DNA of 9,293 bases, from positions 1 to 9,293 of the forward strand of contig CAMLFX010000110.1 in the NCBI GenBank assembly GCA_946479435.1, read 5' to 3'. A program made the translations under genes and the position numbers. Position 1 is the first letter of the stretch. Every line of letters starts with the position of its first letter. The notes below the pieces were generated by a model. That model was not told the origin of the DNA, ran no database searches, and worked only from the letters and a program-made list of their open reading frames with translations. Below are positions 1 to 6,928 of this stretch, piece after piece. This stretch comes from an uncultured Sphingobacteriales bacterium. Lineage in GTDB: Bacteria > Bacteroidota > Bacteroidia > Chitinophagales > Chitinophagaceae.

Positions 1-2224
1 CAGCAGGAACCAATGCATCATGTACACCACGGCCATTGATAGCCCACACTTCAGGTACTGCGTTGTCAGGCATCAAATTGCCGGTTGCCCTGTTAGGTAG
101 CGCCGCAAGCGCATTATATTGCAATGAATTTTTATCATTGCCGGTGGTAGCTCTGAAAGTAGATAAGTTCATACCACTCCAGGTATTTGTATTGAAAAAT
201 ACATTGGAAGGGGTATAAAACAAATTGTAATCAGAAGTATATACTTTGCCACTTCCGGGATTAAGCGCATATGCATTACCTTGGGTGCCAATGAAAATAT
301 TATTGTACAATGTAGTATTTACATAATCCGGATCAGGACTCCAGTTATCGGCATATACTACGTAACCCCATTGGCTACCTTGCATAAACACAGAATTATT
401 AAGGTATTTCCCGTTTCTATTATCCTGAATGTAGAGTCCATAAGCACCGCTACTGGTTACATTATTAGTAGCTATACTATTATTCATTACTTGAATTCCG
501 TTTGCTCCATATGCCATAAAACCATATGTGGTGGCTCCATTGGAATTGGAGGATTTTACAAAGACTTCATTGTTCAGAACATTAACGGCATTAGAGTTTG
601 AAGCCATCAAGCCATATATTTCCCAGTTAAAGTTATTAGTTAGCTCACTGTGAATAGTATTATTGCTAATAGTTGTGCCATCGGTATTTTCAGCATAAAG
701 AGAATATATCCTAGCTGGGCTAACAATATCTATACTATTATTATCAATCAAGCCATTTGTTGAGCCGTAACCCATAAAGTTACTCATCTCACCATCCCAT
801 GAAGTGGAATTATCCGTAAAAGTGAACGCGTTACTGTCAACAGTTGCATCAGACGTGTAGTAGTTCACATAGTTTTCCAATTTATATTCAGAAGTGATAT
901 TAACTGTATTTTTTCTAACAGTACAATTAGAAGCATCCTGAGACATTATATTCTCTGTATATGCCCATGTACTTGTGCCAGTCACATCAAATGTATTTTT
1001 GTACATTATAGAATTATCTGCGCCCCAGGTTATACCTCTTAAATATACATCACCACTCTGACCACCAGTTACAGTCACACTATTTTCGCCAAAATAACTA
1101 TCAGCACAATCATCCAGCATCGATATTTCGGTAGTACCCCAATCAGCTGTACTGGTTATTGTATTTTTAGCAATGTTTGAATTTGGTGAAGATGCGTTGT
1201 ACAAAGCAGCATTGTAACCATCGACAGTAGCGGTTGTAATTGTGTTTTCAAGTATGGAAGGATATTCTACACCGTAAGTATATATACCATAAGCGGAGCC
1301 ACTACTACTGTTTGTTACCTCAACCGTATTATGTTCAATTTTTAAAGGATCGCCTGATGTGCCATAGCAATCCTGAACATTAATACCATAAGCGCTATAC
1401 CAGAAGCCCGTATTAACCGAAATAGTATTATTAGTAATGCTAATAACACCTTCGCTACTAGAGCAATATATACCGGTATATTCATCTGTACTTGTTGAAA
1501 AGGTGTTGTTGATAACCTTTAGATCATTACCATAAACATTATACACACCATAATAGCTTTGGTCTGTAAATGTATTATTGGCAATAGTTGTATTGTTTGA
1601 GAAATCGGTGTTAGAATTACCGTTTAGATATATTGCATAACTGCCGGCGGTAAATGTATTCCCAGTAAATTCATTATCAGCCCCTACAAATGCATCAGCA
1701 TATATTAAAGCTGCATCTGTAGATGTAGAGCCTGTAATCGATGTATTAATATCGCAATTAATTATAGAATTTCCAGATGCGTTATTTAACAGCTGTACTG
1801 CACAGGCATAATCTGCTGTCGCACTGTTGGTTAGCGTAATATCTTTTATTGTAATAAAAGAAGCGCCATCTAATTGAAATATATAATTATCTCCGGAACC
1901 TGCACTTTGATAGCTTACGGTAACATTTGCAGCCACACCCGTTTCAGATTGAAAAGTAACCCTGTTAACTGCACTTGCACCTGTAATAGCGGAAATTGAA
2001 TACTGAGCCCCGGAATAGGTGCCCGTACGTAAATTGAAAGAAACTGGCCCCGATACGCCATTTGTTTGCAGGTCGTTCACGGCATCGGTCAATGTTGGAT
2101 AATCAGGGGCTGCGCCACCTACTGTGTATGTACCACTCAAAGGCTGTGCGTTGGCTGCCACTGATAGGAATAGGAGTAGGATAGCATTGCAAATAAAACT
2201 TTTCAGTTTGTAAAAATGTGCCAT
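1..2224 (-). CDS. Secreted right-handed parallel beta-helix protein, partial (C-terminus beyond left edge)
   Basis: Starting from ATG at 2224, the minus-strand frame is open for 741 codons with no stop and leaves the window at base 1. Residues 1-27 form a signal peptide: basic start, hydrophobic run ILLLFLSVA, and cleavage probably after ANA before Q27. Residues 31-104 carry a GTYTVGG...PDYPTLTDAV...VSGPVSFNL...NRVTFQSE cap-like module common at the start of Bacteroidota beta-helix proteins. From about residue 120 to 660 come beta-helix coils marked by an Asn followed by Thr/Ser (NNTF, NNTI, ENTI, KNTF), recurring about every 28 residues. The visible end, WAINGRGVHD at 727-736, matches WSLNGRGVQL in the neighbouring 1369-residue protein, where DIGAYEF soon follows, so the helix is probably near its end. 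No pectate-lyase-type catalytic set could be recognised. It is probably a surface or adhesin-like protein, and a T9SS tail would be expected outside the window. Fold confident; function unknown. Confidence 0.93.
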   Translation of the reverse strand, partial: MAHFYKLKSFICNAILLLFLSVAANAQPLSGTYTVGGAAPDYPTLTDAVNDLQTNGVSGPVSFNLRTGTYSGAQYSISAITGASAVNRVTFQSETGVAANVTVSYQSAGSGDNYIFQLDGASFITIKDITLTNSATADYACAVQLLNNASGNSIINCDINTSITGSTSTDAALIYADAFVGADNEFTGNTFTAGSYAIYLNGNSNTDFSNNTTIANNTFTDQSYYGVYNVYGNDLKVINNTFSTSTDEYTGIYCSSSEGVISITNNTISVNTGFWYSAYGINVQDCYGTSGDPLKIEHNTVEVTNSSSGSAYGIYTYGVEYPSILENTITTATVDGYNAALYNASSPNSNIAKNTITSTADWGTTEISMLDDCADSYFGENSVTVTGGQSGDVYLRGITWGADNSIMYKNTFDVTGTSTWAYTENIMSQDASNCTVRKNTVNITSEYKLENYVNYYTSDATVDSNAFTFTDNSTSWDGEMSNFMGYGSTNGLIDNNSIDIVSPARIYSLYAENTDGTTISNNTIHSELTNNFNWEIYGLMASNSNAVNVLNNEVFVKSSNSNGATTYGFMAYGANGIQVMNNSIATNNVTSSGAYGLYIQDNRNGKYLNNSVFMQGSQWGYVVYADNWSPDPDYVNTTLYNNIFIGTQGNAYALNPGSGKVYTSDYNLFYTPSNVFFNTNTWSGMNLSTFRATTGNDKNSLQYNALAALPNRATGNLMPDNAVPEVWAINGRGVHDALVPA

Positions 2225-2567
2225 ACTATGTAATTTTAAAAGGGGTGTTATATTAGCTAAAACTTGTTGTTTGGGCGTCATAAAATTGGTTCAAAGTAGA
2301 TTAATTACGAAATTTTTTTTTGCCTATATAGTCATAGAATAGCCAGATTTAAAACTCTTAAACTGCTACCTATTGATTGTTAACACATTACGTATAGGTT
2401 CAAAGAAAAAAAATAATTTATTTAATTGTACCATATTAACTGCTGAGTAAATAGACAGCATGCAATTCAAAAGAGTTAGGGTTAGTTTTTGTCATTTCTG
2501 CAATTTCTATAACAATAAAAGGATCGGTTTTCACCGATCCTTTTATTATAACTGGGTAGTATCTTAT
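2225..2567. other. Non-coding gap between the two beta-helix genes
   Basis: This 343-base stretch contains no credible gene on either strand. It is very AT-rich, with a T run near 2311-2320 and an A run near 2404-2412. Its right end holds the terminator of the upstream gene at 2514-2547. Any promoter for the beta-helix gene starting at 2224 should lie between that terminator and 2225. The only near match to the Bacteroidota -7 element TAnnTTTG is TACTTTG at 2298-2292 on the minus strand, one base short in its spacer and with no TTG at the expected -33 distance. I therefore do not call a promoter. Confidence 0.6.
2514..2547 (-). terminator. Rho-independent terminator of the 1369-residue surface protein gene
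   Basis: A perfect 15-bp inverted repeat (2514-2528 with 2533-2547) has a GGATCGGT/ACCGATCC core and a 4-base loop. It begins 20 bases past the stop codon at 2568-2570. Read on the minus strand the loop is GAAA, a stable GNRA-type tetraloop, and the 3' side of the stem ends in CCUUUUAUU, giving the U-rich exit. The repeat is near-symmetrical with an A-rich left flank and could also work on the plus strand, but no plus-strand gene reads into it. It separates the two tandem beta-helix genes into different transcription units. Confidence 0.9.
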
Positions 2568-5500
2568 TTATTTAAGAATATTAAACTTCTTTACAGCTAA
2601 TTTGCCATTACTCATATATGCTTTTAAAATGTAATTACCTGCTGATAAATTGCCTATATCAATAGTTTTTGCTTTTCCCTTAGTATTTTCAGCGGCGTAC
2701 ACAACCTGACCAATATTATTCACTATTGTTATTCTTTCAATAACTGCGTCAACATCGGTTTTAATATTAAGCAGATCTTTAGCCGGATTGGGATATAAAA
2801 TGAGATGACTTGATATATCGTTTACATCAGTTACGCTTAAACTACGAAGGTCAAGTTGACTTGTATCAAAACCACAGTCGTTAGCAACCACGAGAGTCAC
2901 TTCCCAAGGGTCATTTGCAGCATAAGTGTGTGTTGGTGACATGGTAAAGTCAACAGTTCCATCACCAAATATCCATGTATAGTTATTTACATCCTGCGGG
3001 CCGCTCGGACTAAATTGAAATGTACTCGTATTCATTCTTATATAAGATATGCCTACAACAGATGGTAAAGGATCTATTTGGACATTAATGGTGTCTGCAT
3101 CTTTACAATTAATACCGCCATCTACAACAACAGAATAATCTCCTGAACGATCGTAAATGGTTATGGTTTTTGTAGTATCACCTGTGCTCCATAAATAATG
3201 CGCCCCTGCATAACCTGCATCTAAGATCAATGGTTTCGATTCACAAAAAGATGTATCTAACCCAAGGTTAACATTAAGTGGGCCTGCAGATATAGTTGTA
3301 ACAGATGAGATAGAAGAGCAACCAATATTACTTACAGCAACTGTATAACTTCCGTCTGTATTTATGTCCAAACTATCGTTTGTTGCGCCAGGTATATCCA
3401 GGCCGTTCATTTGCCACTGATAAGATAATCCCGCGCCTGGTGCTGCCATCAATATACGTTTCCCACCTGAACAAAATACCAAGGGCCCATCAACTGTGAT
3501 ATCAGCATTGGGTGCTGGTATTTTTGTTACAGCTACTATGTTAGATGTTGTTGTTTCACTACCACCCGGCGTAGGACGGGTAATAGCTACTTCATAATCG
3601 CCATCAGTTGAAGTTGAATAAAGCGTGTCAGTAGCACCCGGAATCGCTACGCCATTATGATACCATTGATAGGTATAATCCGGGGAAGTTAATTTTGCAT
3701 GCATTTCAATACTCCCGCCAGGACAAAATGTAGTATTCCCCATTGGTATAATGACTGCTGAAAAAAGAGACCCATTTTCTATACCGGTAAATAAACCTGT
3801 GCTGGTTAGGTTATTCGCAGTTATGTAGTTAGCACTAGTTTCAACACTACTTAAACTTTCATTATAAGCAATCCATGGATCGGGATGCAATTTCTTCAGC
3901 ATACGTAAATCTGATTCAGTAGCAATGTTCCCCAGCCAGTTATCATGATAATAAACACTGGCAGTATAATTTGAAGTAACATTTTGCGTGTTTACATCAG
4001 TATAGAAAAACATGTTGCTGGTATTAGCAGGGTATGAAGGTCCTTTCACGCCGCTATACTGTCTTACTTCTATTGTATTTGATACAACTGAATTCTGAGT
4101 CCAGTTAATAGTAATAACTGTATCCTGGCCAAAAGTAAATACTTGGTTTACACCCGCCGCCAAAGTTGAAGGCACAGCTTCTGCTAATGGGGGTATGGTT
4201 GTGGGCGTAAATTCATAAGCACCAATATCAGGCACACCAATAGTCACATCGGTTTCTCTGCTATTACCATCTTTATCAAGATTGTTACCATTTAGTTGCA
4301 CACCACGTCCGTTCAAAGACCAGCTTGCCGGGTTTGCAGGGTCTGGGTGCACATTACCACTCCCAATTAAACCCGGATCATAACATATCGAATTCTTTTC
4401 AGAATTGTTTATCAACCTCCACTGATTAAGTGATGGTTCCACTGTACCGGCATTTGAGAAATAATCTCCCGATTTAGCATAAATATTATTGTAGTCGGAT
4501 GTATTATTATTACCTGAGTTAGACCAATACAACCCTGCCCCGTTTGTTCCAACACTTGCAAATATGTTATTCCTGATCAAATTATTGCTATAGGTACTGC
4601 TACTTGTGTAGAAATAGGCCCCATAAGCTGATGGCGACTGCCCATCTACACTTATCGTATTATTATAAAATTGAGATTCATCAGTATTATAGTAATACAC
4701 ACCGTAAGTATTACTGCTAGGAGCAGTAGTTGTAAGATTTATTGTATTGTTATAAAACCTAACATTATCACTGTAATACAAGTACACACTTCCATAAGTA
4801 CCGTTACCTACTACCTCATTCTCATAAACATCATTAAAATCGCTGTAATAAGAGAGGTGATTATAGAAATATGTACCGGAGTTGATATGCAGTTTATTGC
4901 GTGCAATGATATTCCGGTTTGTGCTATTACCGATTATATACGCGAAGTATGCTGAATAACCATAAGTACCGGGATTATTGGTAATATCATTATCTGTTAT
5001 TTCCACTATGTTACTGCCGTTATTTGTCTGACGATATATATACATGCCATACCCATAAGTATTGGGCGACATATTAACAGTGTTACCTCTCACTTTTGTA
5101 CCATCGAGATAATATAAGTACGCTGACGTATAATTTTGACCAGTAAATACATTGCTGTCAATTATATTATCCAATGCATGATTGCTACTACTTGAATATA
5201 AATACAAGCCTGAGATAGAATTTTCAAAAGTGTTTTTTATAAACACATTACTGTCGCCTTTATAATTACTTGAGCTCACACAAGTTATTAAGCCTTGTGC
5301 AACTGTAGTAGATGTACTTACAGGGCCTGTGAGGACACAACCAACAATAGAATCTTTAGTTGTTGTACCAGCTATTGTAATAGCTGTAGTGCCAACGGGA
5401 TGAAGGGTAACTTTTTTTATAGTTGTGTATGATACATTATTCATTCCAAAAACAGATGCAGCGTTCACACCATCAATAATTACATTGGCTGCTATTCCAC

Positions 5501-6677
5501 TCTCCGATTTAAATGTAACCCGATTGGTTGGGCTGCTACCTGCAATTGGCCCATTTATAACACCTGCATCGGTATAACTACCATCCCTGATGATGAAATT
5601 TACTGGGCCGCAAATGCCTGCAAGATTAAGCGCATCTATCGCTTCTTTTACATCAACAAAATCAGGGTTTACCCCACCAACATAATAATCGCCGATCAAT
5701 GATTTTTGTATAATGTACGTCATTGTATCATCAGTGTTCACTGTATCCGCATTGCCATTGGGTAATGTTGTCCAGGCTTTAATTGTGCGTGGCGCATTCC
5801 CAAAAGTCACACCTGTACCTATTGTTGCAGTAACGGTATTACTGCCTGGGCCTAATAATGAAGGGATCGGAGCACCACTATATGTAAATGGTGTTTGCGG
5901 TATACCATCCAACAGCCAATCTATTTCTACAGTATTTATTTCATTAGTACCATTATTTTTTAGCTCTACTTGTATATCCTGTGTACTGGTACAAAAGTTT
6001 ATCGGGCCTACCAGGCTACCTAAACCAGCATTATCTGGCCTGTCAGCAGGAATAATATCTACACCAAATTGGTAACTATATTCTCTTGAAGTACCGGTAG
6101 GATTTGTAGTTATTTTACCATAGCGCTGAGTATGCACACCTGCGTAGGCAGGATCAACTGGCGATCCACCTGATCTAAGTGTAAAACCGCCTGATGTTTT
6201 TGTGCCATGCGTTATATCAACAATTAATGTTTGTGCAGGGTCAAAATAAAATGGCGTAGTCAACGTAATTGGTATCCATTGGTCTATTACCAATGGCCCG
6301 GTAACTGTAAATGTACTTGCAGGGTAAACGGTAGTAAGCCCTGTTTGGTAACCTGTATTAAGGTTTGTAACAGCGCTTTGCCCCATGCTTACTTCAAAAT
6401 TATTGAACACATGGTTTACCGTACTATTATTAGCCCCTATCCTAAAATATATTGTCGTTATCATACCAGGCAATACATTGCTTCCTAAGTCACCAGGAAG
6501 ATATATCCACTGAGAACGGTAACCATTATAAGTTGTACTTGAGCCTAATGGTATAGAATTACTACTGGTAGCACCTGGGCCGGTATAGGCATATTGTGGT
6601 GTTTGTCCTTGAACTGCATTGCTCATACCAGCCAGCAATACAGTTAGGAATAGGATAAATAAGTTTATGTATCTCAT
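2568..6677 (-). CDS. T9SS-exported multidomain surface protein: beta-helix, Ig-like, PKD and type A sorting domain
   Basis: This is a complete 1369-residue gene from ATG at 6677 to TAA at 2568-2570. Residues 1 to about 24 form a signal peptide (hydrophobic LFILFLTVLLAG, end near SNAVQGQ). Residues 26-210 form a beta-rich module I do not recognise. Residues 211-326 resemble a CARDB-like interdomain (VELKNNGTNEINTVEIDWLLDG). Residues 328-823 form a parallel beta-helix, from GDYYVGG to DIGAYEF, with Asn-marked coils and a dense Tyr pattern. Residues 835-970 are another unassigned beta-rich module. Three Ig-like modules follow at about 976-1050, 1055-1130 and 1136-1200 (QWYHNGVAIPGAT, YQWQMNGLDIPGAT, YLWSTGDTTKTITI). 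A PKD domain occupies about 1205-1280 (WIFGDGT, then THTYA). The last 78 residues are a T9SS type A sorting domain, with LYPNPAKD at 1294-1301 and LSAGNYILK near 1344. It is expected to cross the outer membrane by T9SS, lose the tail and be attached to the surface or released. An adhesive or polysaccharide-binding role is inferred; no enzyme motif is visible. Confidence 0.96.
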   Translation of the reverse strand: MRYINLFILFLTVLLAGMSNAVQGQTPQYAYTGPGATSSNSIPLGSSTTYNGYRSQWIYLPGDLGSNVLPGMITTIYFRIGANNSTVNHVFNNFEVSMGQSAVTNLNTGYQTGLTTVYPASTFTVTGPLVIDQWIPITLTTPFYFDPAQTLIVDITHGTKTSGGFTLRSGGSPVDPAYAGVHTQRYGKITTNPTGTSREYSYQFGVDIIPADRPDNAGLGSLVGPINFCTSTQDIQVELKNNGTNEINTVEIDWLLDGIPQTPFTYSGAPIPSLLGPGSNTVTATIGTGVTFGNAPRTIKAWTTLPNGNADTVNTDDTMTYIIQKSLIGDYYVGGVNPDFVDVKEAIDALNLAGICGPVNFIIRDGSYTDAGVINGPIAGSSPTNRVTFKSESGIAANVIIDGVNAASVFGMNNVSYTTIKKVTLHPVGTTAITIAGTTTKDSIVGCVLTGPVSTSTTVAQGLITCVSSSNYKGDSNVFIKNTFENSISGLYLYSSSSNHALDNIIDSNVFTGQNYTSAYLYYLDGTKVRGNTVNMSPNTYGYGMYIYRQTNNGSNIVEITDNDITNNPGTYGYSAYFAYIIGNSTNRNIIARNKLHINSGTYFYNHLSYYSDFNDVYENEVVGNGTYGSVYLYYSDNVRFYNNTINLTTTAPSSNTYGVYYYNTDESQFYNNTISVDGQSPSAYGAYFYTSSSTYSNNLIRNNIFASVGTNGAGLYWSNSGNNNTSDYNNIYAKSGDYFSNAGTVEPSLNQWRLINNSEKNSICYDPGLIGSGNVHPDPANPASWSLNGRGVQLNGNNLDKDGNSRETDVTIGVPDIGAYEFTPTTIPPLAEAVPSTLAAGVNQVFTFGQDTVITINWTQNSVVSNTIEVRQYSGVKGPSYPANTSNMFFYTDVNTQNVTSNYTASVYYHDNWLGNIATESDLRMLKKLHPDPWIAYNESLSSVETSANYITANNLTSTGLFTGIENGSLFSAVIIPMGNTTFCPGGSIEMHAKLTSPDYTYQWYHNGVAIPGATDTLYSTSTDGDYEVAITRPTPGGSETTTSNIVAVTKIPAPNADITVDGPLVFCSGGKRILMAAPGAGLSYQWQMNGLDIPGATNDSLDINTDGSYTVAVSNIGCSSISSVTTISAGPLNVNLGLDTSFCESKPLILDAGYAGAHYLWSTGDTTKTITIYDRSGDYSVVVDGGINCKDADTINVQIDPLPSVVGISYIRMNTSTFQFSPSGPQDVNNYTWIFGDGTVDFTMSPTHTYAANDPWEVTLVVANDCGFDTSQLDLRSLSVTDVNDISSHLILYPNPAKDLLNIKTDVDAVIERITIVNNIGQVVYAAENTKGKAKTIDIGNLSAGNYILKAYMSNGKLAVKKFNILK
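2571..2804 (-). other. T9SS type A sorting domain (C-terminal signal) within the 1369-residue protein
   Basis: Codons 1292-1369 encode the familiar type A C-terminal signal. LYPNPAKDLLNI opens it, followed by the IVNNIGQVVY strand, the IGNLSAGNYILKAY turn and strand, and a final KKFNILK. The family is an Ig-like sandwich recognised by the T9SS outer-membrane complex and normally removed by the PorU-type sortase. It ends exactly at the stop codon, as expected for a functional signal. It is the clearest lineage marker in the window. Confidence 0.93.
4209..5696 (-). other. Tyr-rich parallel beta-helix region of the 1369-residue protein
   Basis: Codons 328-823 form the module homologous to the neighbouring partial protein. 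The first ~75 residues align closely with residues 31-104 there (GPV.F, NRVTF.SE.G.AANV), roughly 40% identical by eye. Coil markers of the type NNT/DNV/ENE fall at residues 482, 509, 532, 563, 594, 620, 644, 673 and 704, a mean spacing of about 28. Between residues 491 and 700 there are 33 tyrosines, mostly in alternating pairs such as YLYY, YGMYIY, YFY and VYLYY, which would put them on the same face of successive strands. Confidence 0.85.
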
Positions 6678-6900
6678 AAAAATAGAGTTAACAATAGTTA
6701 TACATTAAAATATAGGCTACATGAATAGAATATTTACATGCAAGTGCCTGTATTTTCTAAATTGATTGTTTGTTACCAAACTGCCCTCCCTTACAGGCCA
6801 GAAAATGGATTAATCTATACTTAATTACTAAAGCAAAACAGATGCAATCGTATAGCAAAAATAACGCTTTGTACATTAAGATGAACACAACGATTGTTAA

Positions 6901-6928
6901 AATAGATTTACTGAACAGTCAATCTATT
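6901..6928 (-). terminator. Possible weak terminator hairpin overlapping the stop of the TPR gene
   Basis: AATAGATT at 6901-6908 is exactly complementary to AATCTATT at 6921-6928, and the inner ACTG/CAGT bases extend the stem with one mismatch. The hairpin straddles the TAA stop at 6908-6910. On the minus strand it is followed by TTTAAC, a short U-rich exit. The stem is AT-rich, so termination may be inefficient. No better hairpin was found in the 230 bases before the next gene start at 6677. Confidence 0.35.

Noticed and set aside
36..601. Plus-strand open frames at 36-218 and 281-601.
   Set aside because: They lie antisense inside the beta-helix gene on the minus strand, whose frame is open for 741 codons and encodes a clear repeat pattern. 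The plus-strand products show no domain or start context.
299..1660. Regular ~84-base periodicity considered as a tandem DNA repeat or CRISPR-like array.
   Set aside because: The periodicity is at protein level, one beta-helix coil per ~28 codons. The DNA units are diverged and lack identical direct repeats with distinct spacers.
2292..2298. TACTTTG on the minus strand as the promoter of the partial beta-helix gene.
   Set aside because: The spacer is one base short of TAnnTTTG and no TTG lies at the -33 distance, so it is noted only in the gap description.
328..5696. Pectate lyase or other polysaccharide lyase activity for the beta-helix proteins.
   Set aside because: The fold is shared with lyases, but no catalytic or calcium-binding residue set could be identified by eye, and the Tyr/Asn ladders fit a structural or binding role better.
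4671..6488. Plus-strand open frames at 4671-4955, 5713-6075 and 6231-6488.
   Set aside because: These are antisense shadows of the 1369-residue gene, produced by its Asn/Tyr/Thr-rich codon pattern. They show no signal peptide, domain or ribosome site.
6707..6714. TATATTTT on the minus strand as a -7 element for the 1369-residue gene.
   Set aside because: It lacks the final G of TAnnTTTG, and the nearest TTG is about 26 bases upstream, longer than usual. In such AT-rich DNA this is not distinguishable from chance.
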